The notes under the pieces are model-generated. The model did not search any database, was not told the DNA's origin, and saw only the letters and a program-made list of their open reading frames with translations. A stretch of DNA of 46,394 nt, from contig NZ_JVDT01000151.1 of assembly GCF_001076885.1 (NCBI RefSeq), forward strand, positions 1 through 46,394, read 5' to 3'. This DNA is from Bacillus sp. 522_BSPC. Lineage in GTDB: Bacteria > Bacillota > Bacilli > Bacillales > Cytobacillaceae. The first letter of the stretch is position 1; each line of letters opens with the position of its first letter. This document shows, piece after piece, positions 31,266 through 39,758 of this stretch. Position numbers and translations under genes: made by a program.

Positions 31266-32096
31266 TTGAAATTCACAGAAAGATCTTTAAGAATTCTACA
31301 TCAAGCAGAAAAGCAAGCTAGTTGGACAAATACGATTATGTACCCCATTCATCTGTTATTTGGTATTTTGCATGAAAAAACAGGAGTGTGTGCTGAATTA
31401 CATAATACATGTCCCGATCTTATAGTTAAAGTAAGGGAACAATTAAAGAATCCAAGTGTAAGGGAAAACGAACAAGGAATTCCGTTTGAACATTTTCAAG
31501 TAAATATTTCTCATTCTACGAAAAATATTTTTGAGTTTGCAAGTAATCGAATGAATAGATTTAAGCAGATTTATATAAATGAAGGACATTTGTTTGAGGG
31601 GATATTGGAAAGTAATGACCAATTAACAAGTGCAATATTTGAAGCATTTGATATAGCTAGTATCCTAGAAATAGTTGCTTATCCAAGGAATTTGACTGTT
31701 TCATTAAAAGAGTATTCTTTTCCACATCCACCATCAAGCAAGATTACGTATAGAAAAGCAACAAGAAAAGATGTTGCTTTATTAAAACGCTTTGTGAATA
31801 TGGAATTTGGAAATGGATGGATGGAAGCAATCGAAAATGGTTTATTTATGAACGAAATTCCTATTTTTATTGCATTTGATAATACAAGCATAATTGGTTT
31901 TGCTTGCTTTGATGTAGTAGGAAGAAAAAAGGGATTATTTGGACAAATGGGAGTCGCTCTTTCTAATTGAGCACAAGGTATTGGATATACTTTGCTGCAT
32001 TTATGTTTAAATGAGATGAAGGAAATGGGCTATGAATCTATCATTATTGACGAAGCAGGTCCGATTGAGTTCTATGAAAGGGCAAATTTAGTATAA
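31266..32096 (+). pseudogene. Clp_N-GNAT fusion gene with in-frame TGA
   Basis: Residues 1-150 form a Clp amino-terminal (Clp_N) double repeat (FTERSLRILHQAEKQA; EGHLFEGILESNDQ), the module that in ClpC receives adaptors or substrates. A GNAT domain then begins at TYRKATRKDVALLKRF. A TGA at 31968-31970 follows GVALSN. The same frame then reads AQGIGYTLLHLCLNEMKEMG, the acetyl-CoA loop, to a TAA at 32094-32096. An Arg codon CGA changed to TGA would account for it, and this would place Arg in the R/Q-x-x-G-x-G/A motif. Without readthrough the acetyltransferase half lacks its cofactor loop. Confidence 0.75.
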
Positions 32097-32144
32097 CTAT
32101 TCAAATATCTACCTTAAGTATATTGAAATAACAGTATATTCAGT

Positions 32145-32180
32145 AAAAAGAAGACCGACTTGTTCAAGCGGTCTTTACCA
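32145..32180 (-). terminator. Terminator of the csaA transcript
   Basis: On the minus strand, AAAGACCGCTTG and CAAGTCGGTCTTC form a stem followed by T5. Confidence 0.65.
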
Positions 32181-32195
32181 TTTTTATTTGAATCT

Positions 32196-32525
32196 TCACT
32201 CTATCGGTGTTCCATTTTTTACATGCACGTCTGGTTTTAAAAGTACCACATCACCTTCTTCCGGGACACCTCCAATTACCAATACTTCAGATTTAAAACC
32301 AGCTATACGTCGTGCTGGGAAGTTTACTACTGCAACTACTTGGCTACCAATAAGTGCTTCTGGTGTATATCGTTGTGTAATTTGTGCAGAAGAATGTTTA
32401 ATGCCAATTTCTCCAAAGTCAATTTCTAATTTTATAGCAGGCTTACGTGCTTCTGGAAAAAGTTCTGCTTTTATAATAGTGCCAACACGGATATCCAATT
32501 TTAAAAAGTCTTCAATTGTTGCCAT
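32196..32525 (-). CDS. csaA: CsaA, tRNA-binding-domain export chaperone
   Basis: A 109-aa protein consisting of a single tRNA_bind (OB-fold) domain: [59 protein letters not shown] and a final [14 protein letters not shown]. This matches CsaA in length and motifs. CsaA is a dimeric chaperone that supports protein export and can bind tRNA-like ligands. It is downstream of a methyltransferase gene on the same strand, 70 bp apart, and ends at a terminator. Confidence 0.85.
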   Translation of the reverse strand: MATIEDFLKLDIRVGTIIKAELFPEARKPAIKLEIDFGEIGIKHSSAQITQRYTPEALIGSQVVAVVNFPARRIAGFKSEVLVIGGVPEEGDVVLLKPDVHVKNGTPIE

Positions 32526-32595
32526 GAATACATCTCCATTTTCGTTTTATTTTAGTCTATCTTTAAATGAAATCTGTTTTTTAATTGATTCCCTA

Positions 32596-33372
32596 TTATT
32601 CTTTCACACCAATCACTCGGAGCCTTTTATAGTCTGCCATCCATTTTCCTTTTATATATAATCTATCTTTTACATTTTCTTCAACCTTTGAAATGATTTC
32701 GGTCTTAGCATCTATAGAAATACCATGAAACAGAAGATCTCCAAACATAGTAATCCAATTCCTCAAGCCATTGTCTCCATCTAATGGAGTCGGTCGATCA
32801 TAGTGTTGCGCAAAGGTAACCCTAAATCCGACTTTTTCCATTAAATGTGAATACTCCCCAATACTTGGATAAAACCAGGGGAATTGTTCTTCGCTAAACG
32901 GAAATCCTGCTCCTTTTATTTGACGTATTATTTCATCTGTTATTATTTGAACATTCCCTTTGCCACCAAATTCGGCAACAAATCTTCCTTCTTTTTTTAA
33001 ACTTTGATAGATTCCTTCTAATGCTTTGACAGGAGGGTGTACCCAATGCAGAGTCGCATTAGAAAATACTGTATCAAATTCGCTAGGAAAATGTAAGCTT
33101 GTTGCATCTTGAACCAAGAATTTTAAATGAGGATATTTATTGAATGCTTGCTTCACCATATTTTCCGATTTATCGATACCTAAAGTCTCAGCACCAAAAT
33201 TATGGATGGTATTCGTTAAATCACCCGTTCCACAGCCAAGATCGAGGATCGTTTCGCCAGGCTTTGGATCTAACAACTCTACTAAATTATTTCCAAATTT
33301 TGAAACAAACGAATGCTTATCATCATATAAATCCGCATTCCAATTGTCTTTTCCATTTTGAAAAGATTCCAT
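32596..33372 (-). CDS. Class I SAM-dependent methyltransferase
   Basis: A 258-aa protein with motif I ILDLGCGTGDLTNTI, the acidic motif II TLGIDKSENMVKQA, motif III in KFLVQDATSLHF and motif IV with DTVFSNATLHWV. The overall layout recalls trans-aconitate-like methyltransferases. Substrate not deducible. AGGGAGAG lies before the ATG. It is the first gene of a leftward pair with csaA. Confidence 0.85.
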   Translation of the reverse strand: MESFQNGKDNWNADLYDDKHSFVSKFGNNLVELLDPKPGETILDLGCGTGDLTNTIHNFGAETLGIDKSENMVKQAFNKYPHLKFLVQDATSLHFPSEFDTVFSNATLHWVHPPVKALEGIYQSLKKEGRFVAEFGGKGNVQIITDEIIRQIKGAGFPFSEEQFPWFYPSIGEYSHLMEKVGFRVTFAQHYDRPTPLDGDNGLRNWITMFGDLLFHGISIDAKTEIISKVEENVKDRLYIKGKWMADYKRLRVIGVKE

Positions 33373-33478
33373 TTCTACACTCTCCCTATGTATATATTTG
33401 TAAGTTGAATTATAATGGAAAATATTGATAAAGGGAATTAGTATTATGATAGATGCGAGATTTTATTTTTAAAAAATG

Positions 33479-33504
33479 GGAACCTTTCCTAAAGAAAAGA
33501 CATC
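33479..33504 (+). promoter_or_regulatory. ECF-type promoter candidate
   Basis: GGAACC (33479-33484) followed after 16 bp by CATC (33501-33504) resembles the AAC-containing -35 and CGTC-type -10 of ECF sigma factors, upstream of the sigma gene at 33552. This would be autoregulation. Confidence 0.35.
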
Positions 33505-33551
33505 TTACATATGAAAGACGTCAACTAGATATTGAATAAGGAGGTTAATTC

Positions 33552-34082
33552 TTGGATAAGAAAGAAGTTCTAGAGTTATGGATAGACCAGTATACGCAAC
33601 GTCTTGTTAGGCTTGCATATACATACACGAAAGATTGGTTAAAAGCAGAAGATCAAGTACAAGAAGCATTTGTTAAGGCATTTTATTCGATGGATCAATT
33701 AAAGAATAAGTAAGAGCCATTCTCTTGGCTGGCGAGAATTGTAATAAATGAATGCAATAGTTCGTTTCGAAAATCTTGGCGAGAAGTTATATCTGATTTT
33801 TTACCGGAAATGAATCAAGAAAGCAGTGAAGACTCCTATCTCCGAAGTGTACAGGAAGAAGAAATACATAATGCTGTCTATGATTTACCGAAACCTTATA
33901 GTTTGCCTATTACACTTTTCTATTTTGAAGAGCTATCGATTCAGCAAATAGCAGACGTTTTATATCTTAAAGTTGGCACAGTAAAATCTAGACTTGCTAG
34001 AGGTCGTCAATTATTAAGTAATAGAATGAAGGAGGATGGAAATGGAAGAAAAAGAATTAAGATTAGCAAAGATGTACTTTAA
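33552..34082 (+). pseudogene. ECF RNA polymerase sigma factor gene with in-frame TAA
   Basis: A single reading frame from a TTG at 33552 (AAGGAGG upstream) encodes an ECF sigma factor: region 2 with LVRLAYTYTKDWLKAEDQVQ and EAFVKAFYSM, then a TAA at 33711-33713, then EPFSWLARIVINECNSSFRK in the same frame, and region 4 with LPITLFYFEELSIQQIADVL and GTVKSRLARGRQLL. The stop splits region 2 from region 4, so no functional sigma factor is expected without suppression. No indel is needed, which argues against a simple sequencing slip. The anti-sigma gene overlaps its 3' end. Confidence 0.8.
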
Positions 34083-34935
34083 GCATGAAGTGAATCTGGA
34101 AAAGTTTAAAAAAGAAACATTCGAAAAAATAGATCAGGAATTAGATAGAGAAGAAAAGCGAAAGAAAAACTACCCTAAGTGGGTACTTGCATCTGTAGCT
34201 TCGTTAATGATAATTGGAGCGAGTCTAGCTTTTGGTGGTTCGCACATGGCAGATGCTGCACAATCTTTCATTAGTCAGCTATTTGGGTCGAAAGAGAATC
34301 TAATGAAAGCATATCCCGAAGAAACTCAAGGAGAATTAGATTTCTTTGAGCGCAGCATGCAAATAGCGAAGGAGAATTTAACCAACGAAGAATTCAAACA
34401 GTATAGTCAATTGTATACAGAACAGGCTGAGACATGGAAAAAGAAAAATAAAGAAAATCGACAGCCAGATAGCAAAGAAGCTAAAAGACTACATGAAATT
34501 AAAGAATTACAAAGTACTTATGAACAGAAATTTGCTCTTAAGGAAGCACAGGTATTCGCAAGTTTTCCTATTATAAAACCTACTTATCTACCAGAAGGAT
34601 ATAAACAAGTAGATGAAAGCTTTGCTATATATAAGGAAGGGGAAGAACCGATTGTTTCATTAGAATATAGCGATGGCGCGTCTAGAATTTCAACCCAACA
34701 GCTAAATGTAAATCAAAAAGCTGATTTAGAAATGGAAGAGTCCGGTTTTTTTGAACAGCCTGATTCTTATTTTATAAATGGATTTCAGGTGGATTATGTT
34801 TCCCCTAGTGATGAATGGCCGTTTGTTGGGATGAGGGTAATAGTACCTGAAAAAGGATATAAAATCATCTTAACTGCAGATACAATGTCTAAAGAAGAAA
34901 TGGAAAAAGTATTGCTGTCAATGATTGAAAAGTAA
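34042..34935 (+). CDS. Anti-sigma factor-like membrane protein (DUF4367-type)
   Basis: A 297-aa protein with a short cytoplasmic N terminus (ELRLAKMYFKHEVNLEKFKK), one membrane helix (WVLASVASLMIIGASLAFGG), a helical external part and a C-terminal beta domain (IIKPTYLPEGYKQVDES; VPEKGYKIILTAD) like the DUF4367 domain found in anti-sigma proteins. AAGGAGG lies 6 nt before the ATG at 34042 and abuts an in-frame ATG at 34036. It overlaps the 3' end of the broken sigma gene, so it would be an orphan regulator now. Confidence 0.75.
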   Translation: MEEKELRLAKMYFKHEVNLEKFKKETFEKIDQELDREEKRKKNYPKWVLASVASLMIIGASLAFGGSHMADAAQSFISQLFGSKENLMKAYPEETQGELDFFERSMQIAKENLTNEEFKQYSQLYTEQAETWKKKNKENRQPDSKEAKRLHEIKELQSTYEQKFALKEAQVFASFPIIKPTYLPEGYKQVDESFAIYKEGEEPIVSLEYSDGASRISTQQLNVNQKADLEMEESGFFEQPDSYFINGFQVDYVSPSDEWPFVGMRVIVPEKGYKIILTADTMSKEEMEKVLLSMIEK

Positions 34936-34978
34936 GAGATATGTGTAATGGAAGATCGAATTATTCCTACGATAACAA

Positions 34979-35024
34979 TGGAAAAAGAAAGCATAATCAT
35001 TCTTGATCATGCTTTCTTTTTCCA
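34979..35024. terminator. Convergent 16-bp terminator hairpin
   Basis: Arms 34979-34994 and 35009-35024 are perfect complements with poly-A and poly-T sides, serving both flanking convergent genes. Confidence 0.85.
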
Positions 35025-35041
35025 TAGATGATTGTGTTCTA

Positions 35042-35188
35042 TTACTGTTGTTTGCCTGATTTAGCTGCTTCCTTATTTGGAACAGATTGAGGAGAATGGT
35101 GTTTTTCACTCCCCCCATTAGTCGGCCCATATGTATGAGCATCGTCCGTGATTTTAGCGCCTTCTAAAAAATTATCCTTCGTTTTCAT
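35042..35188 (-). CDS. Small hydrophilic protein, unknown function
   Basis: A 48-aa protein of polar composition: MKTKDNFLEGAKITDDAHTY, then GPTNGGSEKHHSPQS and a Lys-rich end. GGAGGTG lies 6 nt before the ATG, and the terminator at 34979-35024 follows the stop, so this is a credible gene despite its size. It has no membrane segment. Small spore-associated proteins have a similar composition, but nothing specific identifies it as one. Confidence 0.6.
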   Translation of the reverse strand: MKTKDNFLEGAKITDDAHTYGPTNGGSEKHHSPQSVPNKEAAKSGKQQ

Positions 35189-35567
35189 ATTTTTCACCTC
35201 CGTTTTTAGTATGTGGCTTCATTTAAATATTATGAATTGGATTTGTAACAGTAAGCTTGATTCCAGGTATTATATTATTTGTTGTGTATTCTTCCATTCA
35301 CAATTGCCATTTTTCCTATCTCTGTAAAGCCGTTAAAAAAGCCGAGAAGTTTAGCTTTTATAAAGAAATGAAGATGGTTTTTCCATTATTGTAGCCAAAT
35401 CTTTGGATTTCGACTTTTTTAATTAGTTAATCAGTATTTCTCTGCTCATTTGTTCTCCCGTTACTAGAAATTAACATTGAATCAGATAAAAAAGATTTTT
35501 TAGATATATCAATTAATTACTATCATTGTAAGATAGAACATATTTATTTTAAGGAGAAGCAAAATTT
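35189..35567. other. Intergenic region without recognisable gene
   Basis: About 380 bp of AT-rich sequence. It contains the divergent promoters of the small hydrophilic protein gene (minus) and the S51 peptidase gene (plus, AAGGAG near 35552). I see no open frame with a ribosome binding site, strong hairpin or repeat in it. Confidence 0.5.
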
Positions 35568-36227
35568 ATGGGGATTATAATATTGTCCGGTGGTGGAGAT
35601 TTAAAACAGACCTTTGAAATTAATCAGTATTTTGTGCAATTGATCAATAAGGACAAACCGTTATTATATCTACCTATAGCAGGAGACTCGAAAGTAAGAA
35701 CATATGAATCTAGTTTAGTCTATATAGAGAAAATGTTTCGTCCTTTGGGAATCCATAATATAACAATGTGGACAGATATCAATGGGAAAACAATAGAAGA
35801 ATTAAACGAGTTTTCAGCAGTTTATATCGGTGGAGGAAACACTCTTTCTTTATTAAATGATCTTAAGGAATCTGGTTTTGATCAATTACTAAGCTTATAT
35901 TTTCACAACGGCGGTACAATATATGGTCAAAGTGCAGGGGCAATAGTGCTTGGAAATAATATTTTACATACTTGTGGTGAAAATTACTCGTTTTATGTAT
36001 ATGCAGGATTAAATTTAGTTGCAAATTATTCAATATGGTGCCATTACTCCACTAAAGATGATCTATTAATAGAAGCTTGTTTAAAGAAAAATCAACAAAC
36101 TTATATACTACTTCCTGATGGTGTTGCTGTCGTATTTAATGAGGGAGATTTAAGTGTAATAGCTAAAAGTAAGCCAAAGATTGCCACTTTAAATAAATTA
36201 GGGAAGATGGGTTTAAAAGAAATCTGA
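35568..36227 (+). CDS. Peptidase S51 (dipeptidase E-like)
   Basis: A 219-aa protein of the S51 / class I glutamine-amidotransferase-like fold. The nucleophile elbow is IYGQSAGAIVL (Ser), preceded by AVYIGGGNTLSLL and, at the N terminus, IIILSGGGD. These features match peptidase E, which cleaves Asp-X dipeptides, or the cyanophycinase relatives. The His and acid of the triad were not assigned. AAGGAGA precedes the ATG. It appears to be a single-gene unit. Confidence 0.85.
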   Translation: MGIIILSGGGDLKQTFEINQYFVQLINKDKPLLYLPIAGDSKVRTYESSLVYIEKMFRPLGIHNITMWTDINGKTIEELNEFSAVYIGGGNTLSLLNDLKESGFDQLLSLYFHNGGTIYGQSAGAIVLGNNILHTCGENYSFYVYAGLNLVANYSIWCHYSTKDDLLIEACLKKNQQTYILLPDGVAVVFNEGDLSVIAKSKPKIATLNKLGKMGLKEI

Positions 36228-36333
36228 ATTATCAGTATGTTGCGGGAGGATTTAAATAAAAGACTAGAGGCGGATTTTACTCTGAATATTAGCTATATAT
36301 GGAGAAAGTTATTAGAAGAATGGAGGGCTATAT

Positions 36334-37036
36334 GTGTCTAGATTAGATTTATTCCGAAAAGAAGAAAAGAAATACAATGATTATTTTTATGAAAAATATA
36401 AGTTGTTTGAAGAAGGATCGTGGTTATATAAGCCGGTAAAAGTTGTTTTAGATTTTTTCCTAATACTGAAAATAGGCGGGTACTGGATTTAGGTTCAGCT
36501 GTTGGGAGAAACAGTATTCCCATTGCGCAAGAATTAAAGGTAAGAACGGGAAAGTCATTTGTGTTGATCTATTAGATTCCACTTTAGAAAATTTGAAACG
36601 GTATAGCAAAGAATATAAGGTTGAAGGAATCATTGAAATGAGAAAGGCAGATATCGGCCATTATGTAATCGATGAAAATGAATTTGATCTCATTGTTGCT
36701 GTGTCCACTTTGGAGCACGTCGAATCAGATGAGGTTTTTGAAGATGTATTGAAACAGATGGCAGTCGGAACAAAAAATGATGGAATAAACTGCTTGATTG
36801 TTAATTCTGAGATAGAAGAAATCGAACTGGCAACGAATAAAAAGTTAGATGCAATGATGGAAATAAATAAGAAAACGGAAGATATGATACATACACTAAG
36901 TAGAATCTATAGAGGGTGGGAAGTGTTGTTCCAAGTAGTTAAACCGTTGGAATATACAATTGTCCGTGATGAAAAGGTAGTATTGCTAAAAATAAATGCT
37001 GTTACTTTTATTGTAAGAAAGCCAGCTATTAAATAA
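36334..37036 (+). pseudogene. SAM-dependent methyltransferase gene with two frameshifts
   Basis: GGAGGG precedes a GTG at 36334 in frame 1, which encodes LDLFRKEEKKYNDYFYEKY. Around the T6 run at 36453-36458 the sense passes to another frame, giving NTENRRVLDLGSAVGRNSIP, SAM motif I. Near 36537-36542 it passes to a third frame, giving KNGKVICVDLLDSTLENLKR and then the intact 3' part with LIVAVSTLEHVESDEVFED. Two indels are needed to restore one protein of about 234 aa. A lost base in a homopolymer, real or from sequencing, is the simplest first event. Confidence 0.75.
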
Positions 37037-37142
37037 TAAATTCTGATCGTTGATAAGGCTTGTCTTTTTTTGCGTGAAACTTAATTACGTTCTAAAACGT
37101 ATAAATAGATAACAAATAGAAAAGGTATGAGCATGCTATTGG

Positions 37143-37436
37143 TTGAAGACTATTTTATCACTAATATTAATAACCGTTCTTGTTTCTTCGCTAATTATCG
37201 TAATTAAAAAGAGGAAAAATACAGGAATAACGGGAATTAAAAGTGCTTTAACACATATTTGCTTTTTTCTTATAAGTATATTCAGTTTATTAGCTTATTG
37301 GTTAAAGTATACAGGGCTTACCGTTTGGCTAATCAATGTTATTCTATTAATTATGGCACCCTTTTTTACAAAATATATGCCAAAAGGTAAAAATGGAACC
37401 GGAGTATTTAAAGATAATGATTTAATAAGAGGGTGA
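37143..37436 (+). CDS. Small membrane protein, unknown function
   Basis: A 97-aa protein with about three hydrophobic helices (ILSLILITVLVSSLIIVI, ICFFLISIFSLLAYWL, LTVWLINVILLIMAPF). The TTG start at 37143 has only a weak, distant ribosome binding site, so the exact start is uncertain. It is separated from the next small gene by 7 bp and belongs to a run of four small membrane protein genes up to 38493. Confidence 0.55.
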   Translation: MKTILSLILITVLVSSLIIVIKKRKNTGITGIKSALTHICFFLISIFSLLAYWLKYTGLTVWLINVILLIMAPFFTKYMPKGKNGTGVFKDNDLIRG

Positions 37437-37443
37437 ATTACTT

Positions 37444-37623
37444 ATGAAAAACAAAATTTTAAACTTCGTTGTTCTTACACTGATATTATCAGCAATGGTG
37501 ATTAATAATTTAGAAGGACTTCATCCTTTCAAAATGATAGTTAATAATGTTGCGATGGGGATTTTAATTTTGATTGGTAGTGACCATCTGTATAGGCATT
37601 TGAAGCGAAGTAAAATACAATAA
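37444..37623 (+). CDS. Small membrane protein, unknown function
   Basis: A 59-aa protein with two hydrophobic segments (ILNFVVLTLILSAMVI and IVNNVAMGILILIG) and a basic tail (RHLKRSKIQ). GAGGGTGAA lies 7 nt before the ATG and overlaps the stop of the previous gene's region, so the two are probably translated from one message. No family recognised. Confidence 0.6.
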   Translation: MKNKILNFVVLTLILSAMVINNLEGLHPFKMIVNNVAMGILILIGSDHLYRHLKRSKIQ

Positions 37624-37691
37624 AAAAAAGTTTTTTTCATAAAAGCATACATATCTAACCGTAAAATCTAAACAACTAGTTAGAGGTGTTT

Positions 37692-37895
37692 ATGATGATC
37701 AATCTATTAGAAACAATCAATCAATTATCGGTGGTATTGCTATTACTATGCACTTTTTTCTATTATTGGCATTTAAAAAGGAATAAAAAGCAAAGAAAAC
37801 TAACAACATTTGAATTTTGGATGTTTTTCACTATTAAACTAGCTATTTTTGTTGGCGCAGGTAGTTATGTTCTGCTTTTTTTAGATCGGAATTAG
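37692..37895 (+). CDS. Small membrane protein, unknown function
   Basis: About 67 aa with two helices (QLSVVLLLLCTFFYYWHL and FWMFFTIKLAIFVGAGSYVLLFL) joined by a Lys/Arg-rich loop. AGAGGTG precedes tandem ATGs at 37692 and 37695; a GTG at 37686 lies within that site. No family recognised. Confidence 0.55.
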   Translation: MMINLLETINQLSVVLLLLCTFFYYWHLKRNKKQRKLTTFEFWMFFTIKLAIFVGAGSYVLLFLDRN

Positions 37896-37956
37896 ACTTG
37901 AGAATTTAACAAATGAATAGATAGCATGGATGAACATTTTAAATAGGGGGAGCTTT

Positions 37957-38493
37957 ATGGAAAAGAGCTATAATGTATGGTCATTATATTTAATACTTGT
38001 TTGTTTAGTCTTAGGAGCTTACTCCTTGTATTCAAATATTAACAACACTTGGTTGATTGCACCTCCAAATTATATTTTACTTATATTTAGTGTAGTAGCC
38101 TTTATTTTCGCTATTATTGGTTTTAAAGATAAAAGAAATAGGCGCACAAAGACAAGAAGTTGGTTAACGGTCATTTTATCCGCCATCCTTTCCATTGCAT
38201 TCTTACTTGCAACCTTGTTTGTATTATTTGCCTCTGGGTTTGGAGCAAACAAGCATTTGGAAAAAGTACAATCTCCTGAAGGAACGAACACATTAGATTT
38301 TTACCGATATGATGCCGGGGCAATGGGGTCATTTGGAGTTAGGGGAGAATTAAACGGTCCACTATGGTTTAAAAAGAGAATATATTATCAAGATAATATC
38401 GAAAATGTAGAGGTTAAGTGGGAAAATGAAAATACTGTTTCGATTAACAATCATCTGTTAGATCTGAAAAAAGGAGAACGATACGGATATTAG
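37957..38493 (+). CDS. DUF5412-like membrane protein
   Basis: A 178-aa protein with three N-terminal hydrophobic helices (WSLYLILVCLVLGAYSLY, YILLIFSVVAFIFAIIG, WLTVILSAILSIAFLLATLF) and an external beta domain with SPEGTNTLDFYRYDAGAMGS and VEVKWENENTVSINNHLLDL, matching the DUF5412 pattern. AGGGGGAG lies before the ATG at 37957; an in-frame ATG at 37930 has no site. Role unknown. A hairpin with a T7 tail overlaps its stop. Confidence 0.7.
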   Translation: MEKSYNVWSLYLILVCLVLGAYSLYSNINNTWLIAPPNYILLIFSVVAFIFAIIGFKDKRNRRTKTRSWLTVILSAILSIAFLLATLFVLFASGFGANKHLEKVQSPEGTNTLDFYRYDAGAMGSFGVRGELNGPLWFKKRIYYQDNIENVEVKWENENTVSINNHLLDLKKGERYGY

Positions 38494-38517
38494 TTTCTAG
38501 AAAACTAATTTTTTTAT
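38490..38517 (+). terminator. Rho-independent terminator
   Basis: TTAGTTT and AAACTAA flank CTAG to make a near-perfect palindrome, then T7; the left arm overlaps the stop codon. Confidence 0.65.
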
Positions 38518-38658
38518 CAATATTTTTCTTTATCCATACATCAGAAAGCAGTTTTTTTGCAACCCTTTGCGAAATCCATTATGCTGAAAGTAAGATGATT
38601 TACATTCTTATATTGGAATAGTATATATAAGATGTAAAAATAGGTAGGAGATGGCAAA

Positions 38659-38976
38659 ATGAAGGTAACAATCACAGATGCTGCTGTTGAAAAATTTCGT
38701 AGTTATGAAGTTCCTGAAGGTGCAGTTTATCGGTTAAACACAATTTTTAGCGGTGGCTGCAGCTATGTTTATAATTTCGATTTAGCGGTTGATTTTCCAC
38801 AAGAAGGCGATACAGCCTTTGAAGATAATGGCTTAACGATTTATTTAGATCCCTTAACAATTAAGCATATTAACGAGGATTTAAAGTTTGATTATGTACA
38901 AGGAAAAGGATTTCGCTTAATTGGTGCTAGTGAAATTTATTCTTTTCATTTGGAAGTTAAGCAAAAAGCGAATTAA
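38659..38976 (+). CDS. HesB/IscA-like protein (YneR-type)
   Basis: A 105-aa protein with the HesB-like fold: MKVTITDAAVEKFRSYEV, YRLNTIFSGGCSYVYNFDLA, and a C-terminal GKGFRLIGASEIYSFHLEV. It has a single Cys (SGGCSY) and lacks the C-terminal C-G-C pair of true A-type Fe-S carriers, so it belongs to the YneR-like subgroup of unknown role. GTAGGAGA precedes the ATG. Terminator at 38990-39018. Confidence 0.75.
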   Translation: MKVTITDAAVEKFRSYEVPEGAVYRLNTIFSGGCSYVYNFDLAVDFPQEGDTAFEDNGLTIYLDPLTIKHINEDLKFDYVQGKGFRLIGASEIYSFHLEVKQKAN

Positions 38977-38989
38977 TAAAGGGAAGAAT

Positions 38990-39019
38990 CAGGTCTCTAA
39001 TAGGGGCCTGTTTTTTTTA
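38990..39019 (+). terminator. Rho-independent terminator
   Basis: CAGGTCTC (38990-38997) pairs with GGGGCCTG (39003-39010) with wobble pairs, then T8. Confidence 0.8.
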
Positions 39020-39143
39020 TTTTAAGCGGATATATGATTTGATTTATCCTATTCTTTAGTTTTTATAAGCTGTAAAAATAAATTAATTGAAACATTTCCT
39101 CCTTTCACTCGTATACTCAATGAAAGAGAGGGATTATTAGAAA

Positions 39144-39578
39144 ATGGTTATGTATTTCATAATGCTCTTACTTGGAGCTTTATTCGTTTTTGGGTCATTA
39201 TATTACATAGTTGCTATGTACTTCGATAAAGAGTTTCCCTTAATGAAAGTAGCAAAAATTATAGGTGTCTTGTTATTAGGCATTTTGCTGTTCACTTTCA
39301 CTTTGCCAAGTCTAAAATATATGCTGTTTAAAGAATACGATGTGGTGAAAGGAGAGTGTGTTATTGACATAGATACATCAGGCCGCTCTGCTGAAGCAAT
39401 CTTCAAAATGTTAGATACAGACGAAATATTTACATTTGATGATATTCCTAAACTGGATGCATATGGTAAGAAAGTGCCTTATTCTTGTACAATGACAGTC
39501 ACGAAAGATCATAAATGGGAAATAGGCTATAAAATATACGAAATCGATATAAAAAAGCCCATTTTAACTAGTGAATAA
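39144..39578 (+). CDS. Membrane protein, unknown function
   Basis: A 144-aa protein with two N-terminal helices (FIMLLLGALFVFGSLYYIVAMYF and IIGVLLLGILLFTFTLPSLKYMLF) and an external domain containing CVIDIDTSGRSAEAIFKMLD and PYSCTMTVTKDHKWEIGYK; its two cysteines could pair. The ribosome binding site (GAGAGGG) is rather distant from the ATG. I recognise no family. Confidence 0.65.
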   Translation: MVMYFIMLLLGALFVFGSLYYIVAMYFDKEFPLMKVAKIIGVLLLGILLFTFTLPSLKYMLFKEYDVVKGECVIDIDTSGRSAEAIFKMLDTDEIFTFDDIPKLDAYGKKVPYSCTMTVTKDHKWEIGYKIYEIDIKKPILTSE

Positions 39579-39758
39579 CTTACTATTCTCCTGTTAAATG
39601 GAATGAAGAAATAAAAGTGCCTTTCTAAAAAATGGGAAGTAAAACGAAAAGGATTATTGAATGTAATTGTCGAACTATTACAGACTTAGCTGTTCTAAAA
39701 TCTCCATAAAGTGGGAGATGTCTATTTATAGAAAAAATAAATAAGGAAGTGAAGCATC

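Noticed and set aside
31968-31970. Selenocysteine at the in-frame TGA
   Set aside because: The position corresponds to Arg in the GNAT loop, no SECIS-like hairpin was seen directly downstream, and the organism type rarely uses selenocysteine.
32188-32661. Long plus-strand open frame opposite csaA
   Set aside because: It is the antisense shadow of the well-supported csaA and methyltransferase genes.
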